A stretch of 47,664 nt of DNA. Origin: Nitrospira sp. (GTDB lineage Bacteria > Nitrospirota > Nitrospiria > Nitrospirales > Nitrospiraceae). The stretch is taken from positions 1 through 47,664 of the forward strand of contig JAHFEW010000027.1 of NCBI GenBank assembly GCA_023248215.1, written 5' to 3'. The notes under the pieces were generated by a model, which was given only the letters and a program-made list of their open reading frames with translations, did not search any database and was not told the origin of the DNA. Of the stretch, positions 1 through 8,554 are shown piece by piece (within the stretch, counting starts at the first letter, position 1; each line of letters begins with the position of its first letter). The position numbers were made by a program, and so were the translations under genes.

Positions 1-1949
1 GCGGCATCGCGGTTGGGTATGCCACCAACATTCCCACGCACAACCTCGGTGAAGTCATTGAGGGACTGCTCCTGTTGCTGGATGATCCCGAGGTCACCAT
101 TGCCCAGCTGATGAAGAAAATTCCCGGGCCCGACTTCCCGACCGCCGGGTTTATTTACGGCACGGCCGGGATCAAGGACGCCTATGAGACGGGACGTGGG
201 CTCTTGACGGTCCGGGCCAAGGTCGCGATCGAGACGGACGAACGCACCGACCGGGAACGGCTCATCGTCACCGAAATTCCTTACCAGGTGAACAAGTCGA
301 AGTTGATCGAGAAGATTGCCGATTTGGCGCAGGAAGACCGCGTCACGGGCATCTCAGATATCCGCGACGAGTCCGACCGCGAGGGCGTTCGCGTGGTGAT
401 CGAGCTGAAACGGAACGAGATTCCCCTCGTCGTCTTGAACAACCTCTACAAACATAGTCAGTTGCAGACCACGTTCGGCGTGAACATGCTGGCGCTCGTC
501 AACAACCGTCCGGAGGTGCTGAACCTCAAGCGGATTCTCGCGGCCTTCGTCGAACATCGGCGCGAAGTCGTCGTGCGGCGCACGGCCTATGAATTACGCA
601 AGGCGGAAGAGCGCGCCCATATCTTGGAAGGCCTTAAGATCGCGCTGGACAATCTGGATGCCGTGATCGCCCTGATCCGGCGCTCTCAGTCGCCGGACAT
701 CGCACGTACCGGCTTGATGCAGCAGTTCCAGCTGTCGGAACTACAAGCCAGCGCCATTCTCGACATGCGGCTGCAGCGCCTCACCCAACTGGAGCGCAAC
801 AAGCTGGTGGAGGAGTATCGCGAGGTGCTGAAGCAGATTGAGTATTTGCGTTCGATCCTCGGCAGCGAGGCGCTGGTGCGCCAGATCATCCGTAATGAAC
901 TGATCGAGATCAAGGACAAGTATCAGGACGAGCGGCGCACGAAGATCGTGAAGGAAGAAGCCGAGCTGACGCTCGAAGACCTGATTGCCGAAGAAGAAGT
1001 GGTGGTCACGATCTCCCACACCGGCTACATCAAGCGGAATGCGGTCACCCTGTATCGAGCGCAGCGGCGAGGCGGCAAGGGCAAGATCGCGATGGGCATC
1101 AAAGAAGAGGATTTCGTCGAAACCCTCTTCACCGCATCCACCCACGACTCGCTGCTCTTCTGTACCGATGCAGGCAAGGTCTATTGGCTCAAGGTGCACG
1201 AAATTCCCGAAGCGAGCCGAGCGGCGAAGGGGAAGGCACTGGTGAATCTCCTGGCCCTCTCGAAGGACGAGAAGGTTACGGCATCCCTCCCGGTGAAAGA
1301 GTTCCGTGCGGATCGCTATATCATCATGGCGACCAAACTTGGCGTCATCAAGAAGACCGAACTGTCGGCCTATAGCAATCCTCGCCAGGGCGGTATCATC
1401 GCACTCTCGCTCGATCCCGGTGACAAGTTGATCGGCGTGGATCTCACCGACGGACAGCGGGAGATCCTGCTGGGCACGAAACAAGGCATCACGATCCGGT
1501 TCAAAGAGGAAGATGTGCGGGCCATGGGTCGCACGGCTCACGGTGTACGCGGGATTACGCTCGAAGCCGGCGACGAGGTCATCGGCATGGAGACCATCAC
1601 ACCGGATTCGACGACCGCGATCCTGACCGTGACCGAAGGCGGCTACGGAAAACGGACACCGGTGAACGAGTATCGCGTGCAGGGCCGCGGCGGGAAAGGC
1701 ATCATCAGCGTCAAGACGACGGAGCGGAACGGGCCGGCCGTCGGATTCCTCCAAGTCCGTGACGAAGACGAAATCATGTTGATGGCGGCCCAGGGCAAAG
1801 TGCTGCGCTGCAAGGTCGACGACATCCGTGAAATCGGACGCAACACTCAGGGCGTCCGCTTGCTTGATATGGATGGAGTTGAAGATCGCGTGGTCGCCGT
1901 GGCGCGACTGGTTGAACGTGAAGAAGGGGTGCCCGACGAGGGTGAATAG
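1..1949 (+). CDS. gyrA: DNA gyrase subunit A, 3' part (5' end outside window)
   Basis: GyrA breaks and rejoins DNA in the A2B2 gyrase that introduces negative supercoils. The open frame runs in from the left edge (first codon at 3), and the GIAVGYATNIPTHNLGEVIE region near the edge is typical of the GyrA/ParC breakage-reunion core just after the catalytic tyrosine, which is therefore off-window. A charged coiled-coil segment follows, then six-bladed beta-pinwheel repeats. The GyrA box QRRGGKG at 1062-1082 distinguishes gyrase from topoisomerase IV. It stops with TAG, followed 48 bases later by a small membrane protein gene. The long minus-strand frames under it are shadows. Confidence 0.97.
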   Translation, partial: GIAVGYATNIPTHNLGEVIEGLLLLLDDPEVTIAQLMKKIPGPDFPTAGFIYGTAGIKDAYETGRGLLTVRAKVAIETDERTDRERLIVTEIPYQVNKSKLIEKIADLAQEDRVTGISDIRDESDREGVRVVIELKRNEIPLVVLNNLYKHSQLQTTFGVNMLALVNNRPEVLNLKRILAAFVEHRREVVVRRTAYELRKAEERAHILEGLKIALDNLDAVIALIRRSQSPDIARTGLMQQFQLSELQASAILDMRLQRLTQLERNKLVEEYREVLKQIEYLRSILGSEALVRQIIRNELIEIKDKYQDERRTKIVKEEAELTLEDLIAEEEVVVTISHTGYIKRNAVTLYRAQRRGGKGKIAMGIKEEDFVETLFTASTHDSLLFCTDAGKVYWLKVHEIPEASRAAKGKALVNLLALSKDEKVTASLPVKEFRADRYIIMATKLGVIKKTELSAYSNPRQGGIIALSLDPGDKLIGVDLTDGQREILLGTKQGITIRFKEEDVRAMGRTAHGVRGITLEAGDEVIGMETITPDSTTAILTVTEGGYGKRTPVNEYRVQGRGGKGIISVKTTERNGPAVGFLQVRDEDEIMLMAAQGKVLRCKVDDIREIGRNTQGVRLLDMDGVEDRVVAVARLVEREEGVPDEGE

Positions 1950-1997
1950 GCACTCCGCTGGCAGCACGAATTTCAGTCGGCTCTCCTCATCATAGCC

Positions 1998-2612
1998 ATG
2001 AACCACTCGATTCCGCCGCCGGCCGGGGCAGCAGCCGGAACCCGCACCAAGCGTCCCCTGGATACGGTCGTGAAAATGGCGCTGGGCGTCCTGTTCGGCT
2101 CCTTTGCGCTGATCTGGGGCGGGATGTTTCTCAGCCGGCCGGACCGTTCGATTCCTCCCTACAGTATCGGGTCTCAGGAACGCACGTTGGTGGCTGTTCA
2201 CGTCCCACCCTGGACCAGCGATACGGAGATAGAGACGTTGATCGAGCGATTCAGAAAAATCGGCGGAGAAAGCCGGAATTTTGGCGCCATGAAAATCCAT
2301 CCGACCACACCTGATGACCCTCAAGGGCGGTACCAACACATCGCGATTTATATCTTCACTGAGGAGGGCTGGACGGAGCCTGAAGTCCTGCATAAGTATG
2401 TGACAGGCGAAGATGCGATCGTGCGAGAGGGATTCGAACGGTCGTTACGCGGTTTCTATCGACTTGATGGACAGGAGGAAGAGGGCCGTATGGGGCCGAT
2501 ACTCCGGGGGAAAGACAGCGCGGCGACCACGGCCTATTCGCGGCAGCTGTTCAAGGGGCCTGTCGTGGCCGATGTGAAGGAAACTCCGGCTGGCTCAAGG
2601 TCTGGACCATAA
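1998..2612 (+). CDS. Hypothetical single-pass membrane protein
   Basis: A 204-residue protein that I do not recognise. A basic, proline-rich N-terminus is followed by one hydrophobic helix at about residues 25-46. The remainder is a soluble domain with alternating strands and helices that probably lies outside the membrane, because the positive charges sit at the N-terminus. The start has no clear Shine-Dalgarno, so the gene may depend on transcription from gyrA, 48 bases upstream. Its last 62 bases overlap the convergent DUF721 gene tail to tail, which is unusual and makes the C-terminal 20 residues less certain. Confidence 0.7.
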   Translation: MNHSIPPPAGAAAGTRTKRPLDTVVKMALGVLFGSFALIWGGMFLSRPDRSIPPYSIGSQERTLVAVHVPPWTSDTEIETLIERFRKIGGESRNFGAMKIHPTTPDDPQGRYQHIAIYIFTEEGWTEPEVLHKYVTGEDAIVREGFERSLRGFYRLDGQEEEGRMGPILRGKDSAATTAYSRQLFKGPVVADVKETPAGSRSGP

Positions 2613-3054
2613 CGGCGGTCAGGTGGTCGCGAAGCGCCTGATCCTGTATACCTTGGGTGTGCAGCGTCGCTTCGTGGAGCAGCTGGGCAGTCGGTTGGGG
2701 CCGCGTCGTTTCCAGGTTGGCGACCTGCGGAGCGGCTGAGCGGTCCGCGGCAAACTCTCCGATGCGTAAGACGATCTCGGTGACCAGGGGCTCCCCCGCC
2801 ATTGCATTCACCTTCTGCAACAGGACCGGTTTGAGAAAGGTGAGTTGCTGGAGCCAGACCGAGTTGTGCACGAACACATAGAGTTTCTTGAAGCGAATTT
2901 GGTCGGGCCGCGTGTGTGTCGCGATCGGCTCGCCCACGATGTCGGGCCATTGCCGGCGCAGGCGCGCCTCGAAGAGTTTGCTCTCCAGACCCAACCTGTG
3001 GGCGAGGCCGGCCAAGATGGAGCCGAATGAATCGAGTCTGCTCTGTCCTCTCAT
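2551..3054 (-). CDS. DUF721 / DciA-like protein
   Basis: A 167-residue protein with the DUF721 signature in its first 100 residues (WPDIVGE, THTRPDQIRFKKLYVFV, WLQQLTFLKP). The family includes DciA, the helicase-loading factor of bacteria lacking DnaC/DnaI. Family members often lie near gyrase or replication genes, and gyrA lies next door here. I chose the ATG at 3054, since the 20 upstream in-frame residues do not resemble the family. A TATGAT element ends six bases before this ATG and no Shine-Dalgarno is visible, so the message could be leaderless. The C-terminal third is low-complexity and runs antisense into the 3' end of the membrane protein gene. DciA function is inferred. Confidence 0.8.
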   Translation of the reverse strand: MRGQSRLDSFGSILAGLAHRLGLESKLFEARLRRQWPDIVGEPIATHTRPDQIRFKKLYVFVHNSVWLQQLTFLKPVLLQKVNAMAGEPLVTEIVLRIGEFAADRSAAPQVANLETTRPQPTAQLLHEATLHTQGIQDQALRDHLTAVMVQTLSQPEFPSHRPRQAP

Positions 3055-3106
3055 GGCGATATCATAACAAAATGCGCCTGACGGGAACAGCTCACGTTGG
3101 TGTGAT

Positions 3107-3586
3107 ATGACCAAAACTCACGACAAAGAAGATCAATATAAAGTGGTCGCCACCAACCGCAAGGCCTACCACGACTATTTCATCGAGGAGAAGTTCGAGG
3201 CTGGTGTCATCTTGCGGGGGACCGAGGTGAAATCCCTGCGAGAAGGACGGGTCAATCTGCAAGACAGCTATGCGTCGCTCGATGGCGACGAAGTCTATCT
3301 GCAGCATTGCCACATCAGCCCCTACTCGCATGGCAATCTTTCGAACCATGATCCCCTGCGTAAGCGAAAGCTCCTGCTCCATCGCAAGGAAATCAATAAG
3401 CTGATGGGGAAAACCCAACTGAAGGGCCTGACCCTCGTCCCCTTGCGCATCTACTTCTCGAAGCGCGGCCACGCGAAGGTGGAGTTAGCCTTGGCGAAGG
3501 GGAAAAAGCAATACGATCGTCGCGAAACCATTAAGGCCCGTGAAGCCAGCCGCGAAGTTGAACGGGCGATCAAACAAAAGAAGTAA
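3107..3586 (+). CDS. smpB: SsrA-binding protein SmpB
   Basis: SmpB binds the tRNA-like end of tmRNA and brings it to stalled ribosomes for trans-translation. The 159-residue protein has the usual length and motifs: an oligonucleotide-binding barrel with EAGVILRGTEVKSLREGRVNLQDSY, then RKLLLH and the YFSKRGHAKVELALAKGKKQYDRR region, and a basic C-terminal tail ending in KQKK that enters the decoding site. It diverges from the DUF721 gene with about 50 bases between the two ATGs. Its RNA partner ssrA is in the same window at 35692-36042, not adjacent as in many genomes. Confidence 0.97.
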   Translation: MTKTHDKEDQYKVVATNRKAYHDYFIEEKFEAGVILRGTEVKSLREGRVNLQDSYASLDGDEVYLQHCHISPYSHGNLSNHDPLRKRKLLLHRKEINKLMGKTQLKGLTLVPLRIYFSKRGHAKVELALAKGKKQYDRRETIKAREASREVERAIKQKK

Positions 3587-3845
3587 ACCGCTTCGTTCCT
3601 CGCGCGCTGCCAGGGGCGGCGACAGGTGTCGTGGACTCCCGGTCTCGCTTTGCCCTCCTCCCGTGCCTCATGTAGCCTCCGTGAGATCTCGGCTTCACTG
3701 GTGGTTCCTCAGTATTTCCAATCCAGGTAACCGTCCCGGCAAGGTCTTTCGTGGGCTTGCGAACCAGTCTCATTTGTCTCGAGAATCCTAACCGGTTGAC
3801 CCCCAAGAGCATTTCCGCCTACCCGTCGATGAGTAATATTTACGC
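3587..3845. other. Intergenic stretch without a recognisable gene
   Basis: Between the smpB stop and the DoxX promoter there are short open frames on both strands, but none has a Shine-Dalgarno, a recognisable motif or a plausible length. I see no terminator hairpin with a T-run. Confidence 0.5.
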
Positions 3846-3876
3846 TTGACTTGGTTCTAACTAGAACTATTATACT
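3846..3876 (+). promoter_or_regulatory. Promoter with embedded palindromic operator upstream of doxX
   Basis: TTGACT at 3846-3851 is followed by TATTAT (3868-3873) or TATACT (3871-3876), giving spacers of 16 or 19 bases. Between them lies a perfect 6+6 inverted repeat, GTTCTA-AC-TAGAAC, at 3854-3867. A dyad between -35 and -10 is a typical place for a repressor. The surroundings are strikingly A+T-rich for this window. Downstream genes (DoxX, pirins, FrnE) are often controlled by redox-sensing HxlR or MarR regulators, but no regulator gene lies nearby, so its identity is unknown. Confidence 0.6.
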
Positions 3877-3959
3877 GGGGTCAGCTTGGCCACGTTCCGC
3901 AAGGCGATCTCAGTGGGCAGAGTCGAGCGGTAAATGATCGATAACAGGAGGCTACCAAA

Positions 3960-4409
3960 ATGAAAGCACTATTCAACACAGACGACGGTTGGTCCGGCTT
4001 GATTCTGCGGCTGACATTGGGACTGGTGATGCTTCCCCACGGTGCCCAGAAATTGTTGGGCTGGTTCGGCGGCTTTGGGTTTGACGGAACGATGGGGTTC
4101 TTCACCCAAAAAATGGGGCTGCCTTGGATCATCGCCTTCCTGGTTATCATGGGAGAGTTTTTCGGCAGCCTGGGGTTGCTCGCCGGCTTCCTGACGCGAT
4201 TCACTGCCGCAAGCTTCATCGTCATCATGCTCGGGGCGATCGTCACCACGCACTGGCCGGTCGGGTTCTTCATGAACTGGTTCGGGCAACAACAGGGGGA
4301 AGGCTATGAGTATCATCTATTGGTGATCGGCATCGGCCTCGCGCTGTTGATGACGGGTGCCGGGAGATGGTCGATAGATCGACTCATCACGGAGAAGGTC
4401 GAGAGATAA
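3960..4409 (+). CDS. DoxX family membrane protein
   Basis: A 149-residue integral membrane protein with four hydrophobic segments and the DoxX signature (LILRLTLGLVMLPHGAQKLLGWFGG near the N-terminus, then GEFFGSLGLLAGFLTR). DoxX/DoxD proteins are linked to respiratory or thiol redox homeostasis; the exact reaction here is unknown. A clear AGGAGG Shine-Dalgarno precedes the ATG. The gene sits directly behind the palindrome-bearing promoter and 42 bases before the first pirin, so they are probably co-transcribed and induced by the same signal. Confidence 0.9.
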   Translation: MKALFNTDDGWSGLILRLTLGLVMLPHGAQKLLGWFGGFGFDGTMGFFTQKMGLPWIIAFLVIMGEFFGSLGLLAGFLTRFTAASFIVIMLGAIVTTHWPVGFFMNWFGQQQGEGYEYHLLVIGIGLALLMTGAGRWSIDRLITEKVER

Positions 4410-4451
4410 GCGTAGGATGTGGCGCAAGACTCGCGAAAGGGGGGTGGAACC

Positions 4452-5198
4452 ATGAACGCGATCGGGACAAAGCCCACTGGAATCGATATCCGTCGAGCCC
4501 ATGAGCGCTTCCACACGGAGGCTGGCTGGCTCGACTCGTGGCACAGCTTCAGCTTTTCGAACCACTACGACCCGGCCAATACCCATCATGGGCTATTGCT
4601 GGTGAGCAACGACGATACGGTGAAGGCCGGTACCGGATTTCGCACGCACCCGCATCAGGATATGGAAATTGTCACGTGGGTGCTGGACGGCGAGTTGGAA
4701 CATAAAGATTCCGAAGGCAACCAGGGGATTCTCTATCCGGGGCTCGCACAGCGCATGAGTGCGGGTACTGGCATCTGGCATTCGGAAATGAACCCCAGGG
4801 CCGAGAAGGACGTCCATTTCGTCCAGATGTGGGTCGTTCCTGATACCCAGCGAATAATCCCCGGTTATGAACAGCTCGACATCAATGGGCATCTGGCTAA
4901 GGGAGGGCTCGTCCCGGTTGCCTCGGGGAAGGGACACGACGGCGCCATCTCGATTCGACAGAAAGAGGCGGTCCTCTGGGGCGGCCGACTCCTGCCGGGA
5001 GAAACCGTAACAGTGCCGGATAACGCACACGTTCACCTTTACGTGGCGAAAGGGTCAGTGCATTTGGAGGAAGCCGGGAGTCTGAATGCAGGCGATGCCG
5101 CTCGGCTCACGGCGGCAGGAGCACGGAAACTGACGGCGGACGGGACGACCGGAGCCGAAGTGCTCATTTGGGAAAGCGATGGAACGGTTCAATTCTAA
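4452..5198 (+). CDS. Pirin family protein (YhhW/quercetinase-like)
   Basis: A 248-residue bicupin of the pirin family. The four metal ligands of the N-terminal cupin are present as H66, H68 (THPHQD), H110 and E112 (IWHSEMN). FHTEAGWLDSWHSFSFSNHYDP near the N-terminus is typical of the YhhW branch, in which quercetin 2,3-dioxygenase activity has been shown. The natural substrate is unknown. I chose ATG 4452, preceded by a GGGGGGTGG Shine-Dalgarno, over an in-frame GTG at 4419. It follows DoxX closely and precedes a second, different pirin. Confidence 0.9.
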   Translation: MNAIGTKPTGIDIRRAHERFHTEAGWLDSWHSFSFSNHYDPANTHHGLLLVSNDDTVKAGTGFRTHPHQDMEIVTWVLDGELEHKDSEGNQGILYPGLAQRMSAGTGIWHSEMNPRAEKDVHFVQMWVVPDTQRIIPGYEQLDINGHLAKGGLVPVASGKGHDGAISIRQKEAVLWGGRLLPGETVTVPDNAHVHLYVAKGSVHLEEAGSLNAGDAARLTAAGARKLTADGTTGAEVLIWESDGTVQF

Positions 5199-5230
5199 GT
5201 GTTCACGGAGGACACGAGGTCAGGAGGTAG

Positions 5231-5287
5231 ATGGCAACGGATCTCGACAAGGTCAGGCTGTGGGGTGGCGGCACGTGTACGTTTTGA
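5231..5287 (+). other. 18-codon reading frame with strong Shine-Dalgarno
   Basis: In the 149-base gap between the two pirin genes an AGGAGG is followed by ATG and 18 codons (MATDLDKVRLWGGGTCTF) before TGA. It could be a leader peptide or the start of a decayed gene. Nothing else supports translation. Confidence 0.2.
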
Positions 5288-5347
5288 GGAAAAGCGACTG
5301 TAAGCTGCCTAGTCAGGACACCGATCTGCAACGGAAGGAGACCAACG

Positions 5348-6244
5348 ATGAACCACCATACAATGAGTGCGGTCGCAGCGACCAAGGACCTCGTCGGAGT
5401 CTATCAGGCGGGGTCTCAACATATGGTCGGCGACGGCTTTCCGGTCCGCAACATGATTCCGGGCGCCGGCGTCGATGAGCAACTGTCTCCGTTTTTGCTC
5501 CTGGACTATCTGGGGCCGGAGCAGTTTCCACCGACGAACCGACGGCTGGGCGTGGGCGAGCATCCACACCGGGGATTCGAGACGGTCACGATCATGTATC
5601 ACGGCAAGGTGGCGCATCGTGATTCGACAGGGAGCGGCGGCGTCATCGGCCCGGGTGATGTGCAGTGGATGACCGCCGCGTCCGGCATCGTGCATGAGGA
5701 ACTGCACGAGAAAGAATTTGCCGAACAGGGTGGCCTGTTGGAAGGCATCCAACTGTGGGTCAATCTGCCGAAGGCTTTCAAAATGTCGGCGCCGCGGTAT
5801 CAGACGCTGGTGAATGACGACATCCCTACGGTGGATCTTGGCGGAGGAGCCGGCCGGCTTCGCGTGATCGCCGGAGAGTTTCGGGGTATCAAGGGCCCGG
5901 CCAAGACGTTCAGTCCTGTCCACCTGTACGATCTGCGGTTGAAGGCGGGACACCACACTGAACTGTCGCTGCCCGAGGGATTCAATTCGGCGATATTCGT
6001 GCTGCACGGGCAGGTGGCGGTGAACGGATCGCAAGCCGTGAAGGAAGCCGAAATCGCCCTGTTCGGGCAGAGAGGCGAGCGGGTGTCGCTCGCTGCGACG
6101 AATGATGCCATCATCTTGGTGCTGAGCGGAGAACCGATCAGCGAACCAATCGCGCGCTACGGCCCGTTCGTCATGAACACGCGCGACGAAATCATCCAGG
6201 CCGTGGAGGACTATCAAGCGGGGAGGATGGGACACTTGTCATGA
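5348..6244 (+). CDS. Pirin family protein
   Basis: A 298-residue bicupin. Metal ligands are intact: H72 and H74 (GEHPHRGFE), H116 and E118 (IVHEELH). FLLLDYLGPEQFPP and GPGDVQWMTAASGI are characteristic pirin stretches, and the C-terminal pirin domain contains a second cupin. It belongs to a different pirin branch from the preceding gene, so the pair is not a recent duplication. GGAAGGAG precedes the ATG. The stop overlaps the next start as ATGA, indicating translational coupling to the FrnE-type gene. Confidence 0.9.
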   Translation: MNHHTMSAVAATKDLVGVYQAGSQHMVGDGFPVRNMIPGAGVDEQLSPFLLLDYLGPEQFPPTNRRLGVGEHPHRGFETVTIMYHGKVAHRDSTGSGGVIGPGDVQWMTAASGIVHEELHEKEFAEQGGLLEGIQLWVNLPKAFKMSAPRYQTLVNDDIPTVDLGGGAGRLRVIAGEFRGIKGPAKTFSPVHLYDLRLKAGHHTELSLPEGFNSAIFVLHGQVAVNGSQAVKEAEIALFGQRGERVSLAATNDAIILVLSGEPISEPIARYGPFVMNTRDEIIQAVEDYQAGRMGHLS

Positions 6245-6882
6245 CCGATCAGACACTCACGATCGAGGTGTATTCGGACGTGGTTTGCCCATGGTGTTAC
6301 ATCGGCAAACGGCGGCTGGAACAGGCGTTGGATACAGTGAAGGGGCGGGACTCGGCTCGCGTCATCTGGCGCCCATTTCAGCTCAATCCGACCATGCCCA
6401 AGGCCGGCATGGACCGCCGCGTCTATCTCGAATCGAAATTCGGCGGTCCAAGCGAGATGAAGGCGATTCAGGATCGTGTTGCCGCAGTCGGAGTGAGTGC
6501 CGGCATCGACTTCGCCTTCGGCCGCATTGAGCGGACACCCAACACGTTCGATGCGCACCGCTTGATCTGGTTTGCCCTGCAGCAGGATCGTCAGGACGAG
6601 GTCGTGGAAGAACTGTTTCACGGCTACTTTACGGAAGGCCTGAATGTGGGGCAAACCGAGACGCTGGTCTCTCTCGCGGTCCGGGCCGGGCTGGATGGTG
6701 AAACAGTCAGCCGGCTGTTACAGGCCGACGAAGGTGTCGATGCCGTGCGGCAGGAAGAGGCTCGCGGGCATCAGCTGGGGATCAGAGGAGTTCCCTACTT
6801 CGTACTGAATGGGACCAGCACGGTGTCGGGTGCGCAGCCGGTGGAGACCTTCGTCTCCGAGATCGAGCATGTCACCCGTTGA
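6241..6882 (+). CDS. DsbA family oxidoreductase, FrnE type
   Basis: A 213-residue cytoplasmic thioredoxin-fold protein with a CPWC active site at residues 16-19 and the cis-proline loop RGVPYFVLN. FrnE proteins are disulfide isomerases implicated in oxidative stress (known in Deinococcus) and in polyketide pathways. No signal peptide is present, unlike periplasmic DsbA. It starts inside the stop of the pirin gene (ATGA), so the two are translationally coupled; the VOC gene follows 12 bases later. Confidence 0.9.
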   Translation: MTDQTLTIEVYSDVVCPWCYIGKRRLEQALDTVKGRDSARVIWRPFQLNPTMPKAGMDRRVYLESKFGGPSEMKAIQDRVAAVGVSAGIDFAFGRIERTPNTFDAHRLIWFALQQDRQDEVVEELFHGYFTEGLNVGQTETLVSLAVRAGLDGETVSRLLQADEGVDAVRQEEARGHQLGIRGVPYFVLNGTSTVSGAQPVETFVSEIEHVTR

Positions 6883-6894
6883 GGAGGAACTGAG

Positions 6895-7326
6895 ATGGCC
6901 GTCCAGGTCTATGGATGCAACCATATCGTCATCGAAGTGACCGACGCCAAGAAGGCCGTGAAATTTTATGCGGATGTGTTCGGGTTGAAGATGTTGCGCG
7001 GTGGAGAAGGAGCAGCCTGGTGCAAACTCGGCGAGCATCAGTTTATGGCGATCTTCGAGGTCGAGCAGCTCCAACCGGACCGCGTGAAACACTTCGGCCT
7101 CATGGTCCGTGACAAAGAGCAGATCAAGGAAGTCCGACGCAAACTCACGCAGAAATATAAGCTGAAGTTGCACCCGGATTTTCGGTGCGATTTCCGCGAT
7201 CCCTGGGGGAACCGCATTCAGGTGGGTGACCTGAGCGACGAGTCGCTCGTGTGGCTCCTCCCCTATCAAGAAGTGCAGAAGGCCGGAATCACATTCGCCA
7301 AGACATCGCGTCGTCGCGACCGTTGA
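6895..7326 (+). CDS. VOC superfamily (glyoxalase-like) protein
   Basis: A 143-residue vicinal oxygen chelate protein with paired beta-alpha-beta-beta-beta modules. It starts with CNHIVIEVTDAKKAVKFYADVFGL and has HFGLMVRD mid-protein and FRDPWGNRIQVGDL at the C-terminus. Potential metal positions include the histidines of the first and third modules. VOC proteins include glyoxalases, extradiol dioxygenases and fosfomycin-modifying enzymes; the substrate here cannot be read from sequence. GAGGAGG lies just upstream. It is the last gene of the run starting at DoxX and converges on the methyltransferase gene. Confidence 0.85.
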   Translation: MAVQVYGCNHIVIEVTDAKKAVKFYADVFGLKMLRGGEGAAWCKLGEHQFMAIFEVEQLQPDRVKHFGLMVRDKEQIKEVRRKLTQKYKLKLHPDFRCDFRDPWGNRIQVGDLSDESLVWLLPYQEVQKAGITFAKTSRRRDR

Positions 7327-7330
7327 GGCC

Positions 7331-7969
7331 TTAGGGGCTCTGCGGTTTCGGCGATGGCGCGTGGCGGAACTCGTGTTCCAGGAGCCATTGCTTTCGCCAC
7401 AGACCGCCGCCGTAGCCGCACAACGATCCGTCTGCCGCGATGACACGATGGCAGGGAATGAGCAGCGCCAAAAAATTCATTCCATTGGCTCGCCCGACGG
7501 AGCGAGAGGCGGTCGGACGGCCAAGCGCCGCCGCCATCTGTGAGTAGGAGTTGGTTACACCGGGCGGAATGGTCAGAAGGTGCCGCCATACCTGCTGTTC
7601 CCATGGCGAGCCGGTGAAGATACAGGGCAGGTCAAAGGTGAGGCTAGAGCCGGAGAAGTAGCGGGAGAGTTGTTCATCGAGAACATCGAGATGGGCGTTT
7701 GTTCCCGGCACCATGACGACGTGCAACCGCTCGCCGAGCGATTGCAGTTTTCGTGGAAGCCCACGGCGATCGAGAAAGTCGAGGAGATAGAGGCCTTGCG
7801 CATTTGCCAACGCGAGCATCGTCCCGATGGGAGTCTCGACATAGCGCGTGAGGAGGCAGCCGTGCTCCCGGGCTGTCCCAGGGGAGATGTCGGATGACGA
7901 TGGCGGCTGCGCGATGAGCGAAGGATCTGGTCGTGGAAGCATACCGGACAATGGCAGTCGCGTGGTCAT
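7331..7969 (-). CDS. ogt: Methylated-DNA-[protein]-cysteine S-methyltransferase
   Basis: A suicide enzyme that removes alkyl groups from O6-alkylguanine. The 212-residue protein has the active-site motif IPCHRV with the acceptor cysteine at residue 173, preceded by the helix-turn-helix SYSQMAAALGRPTASRSVG and followed by GYGGGLWRKQWLLEHE. Its length and N-terminal domain fit Ogt or the C-terminal half of Ada, without the Ada regulatory domain. The first 40 residues are not conserved and no Shine-Dalgarno precedes the ATG, so the true start may lie slightly downstream. An AlkA-like glycosylase at 22845 gives a second alkylation-repair gene in the window. Confidence 0.93.
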   Translation of the reverse strand: MTTRLPLSGMLPRPDPSLIAQPPSSSDISPGTAREHGCLLTRYVETPIGTMLALANAQGLYLLDFLDRRGLPRKLQSLGERLHVVMVPGTNAHLDVLDEQLSRYFSGSSLTFDLPCIFTGSPWEQQVWRHLLTIPPGVTNSYSQMAAALGRPTASRSVGRANGMNFLALLIPCHRVIAADGSLCGYGGGLWRKQWLLEHEFRHAPSPKPQSP

Positions 7970-8089
7970 GTCGGAATTCTACAGGATCCACCGGTCGCGC
8001 GCCGCCGGTGCTCAGGCCGTGAATCCAAGGGATCCACAGAGGGGATTGATGACAGCAGCACGAACCACTCACACAAGAAAGGAGACGAG

Positions 8090-8461
8090 ATGAGCGCAAC
8101 TTTACCACAACGCCTGCAGGGGCTCTTGACCTCGATTCAGCAGGGGAAGATCATGGACGCGATGAATGAGTTCTACGATGCGGACACGGTGATGCAGGAC
8201 AACGCCAACCCCCCCACGAAAGGGCTTGCCGCCAACATCGAGCGCGAGAAGCAGTTTCTCAACGGCGTCAAGGAGTGGAAAGGGTTTCATGTGTCGGCGT
8301 CCGGCGTCGGTGACGATGTGACCTTTTATGAAAGCGTGATGGAATTCATTGCAACGAACGGCCAACCCGTTCGCCTGGAACAGGTTTCCGTGGCGAAGTG
8401 GAAGAATGGGAAGATCGTCAACGAACGGTTTTACTACGACACGGGGAAACGGGCGTCATAA
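8090..8461 (+). CDS. SnoaL-like / NTF2-fold protein
   Basis: A 123-residue protein with the cone-shaped NTF2-like fold pattern: an N-terminal helix pair (QRLQGLLTSIQQGKIMDAMNEFYDADTVMQDN), then curved strands ending with RLEQVSVAKWKNGKIVNERFYYD. SnoaL-like proteins are small enzymes or ligand-binding proteins of varied role. The ATG has an ideal AAAGGAG. It opens the plus-strand series of small redox genes that runs to about 25070. Confidence 0.8.
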   Translation: MSATLPQRLQGLLTSIQQGKIMDAMNEFYDADTVMQDNANPPTKGLAANIEREKQFLNGVKEWKGFHVSASGVGDDVTFYESVMEFIATNGQPVRLEQVSVAKWKNGKIVNERFYYDTGKRAS

Positions 8462-8554
8462 GCATCGCACGCGAGAGAGAGGGAGCTGTGATTGCTCAGG
8501 CGTTCCGGCTCCCACATGCGCTTCCGGCACAGGGTGAGAAGGTAAGGAGATCCC

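Noticed and set aside
741-2393. 550-codon minus-strand open frame
   Set aside because: It lies antisense to gyrA and the next gene, has no known motif, and reflects G+C-rich third positions of the real plus-strand gene.
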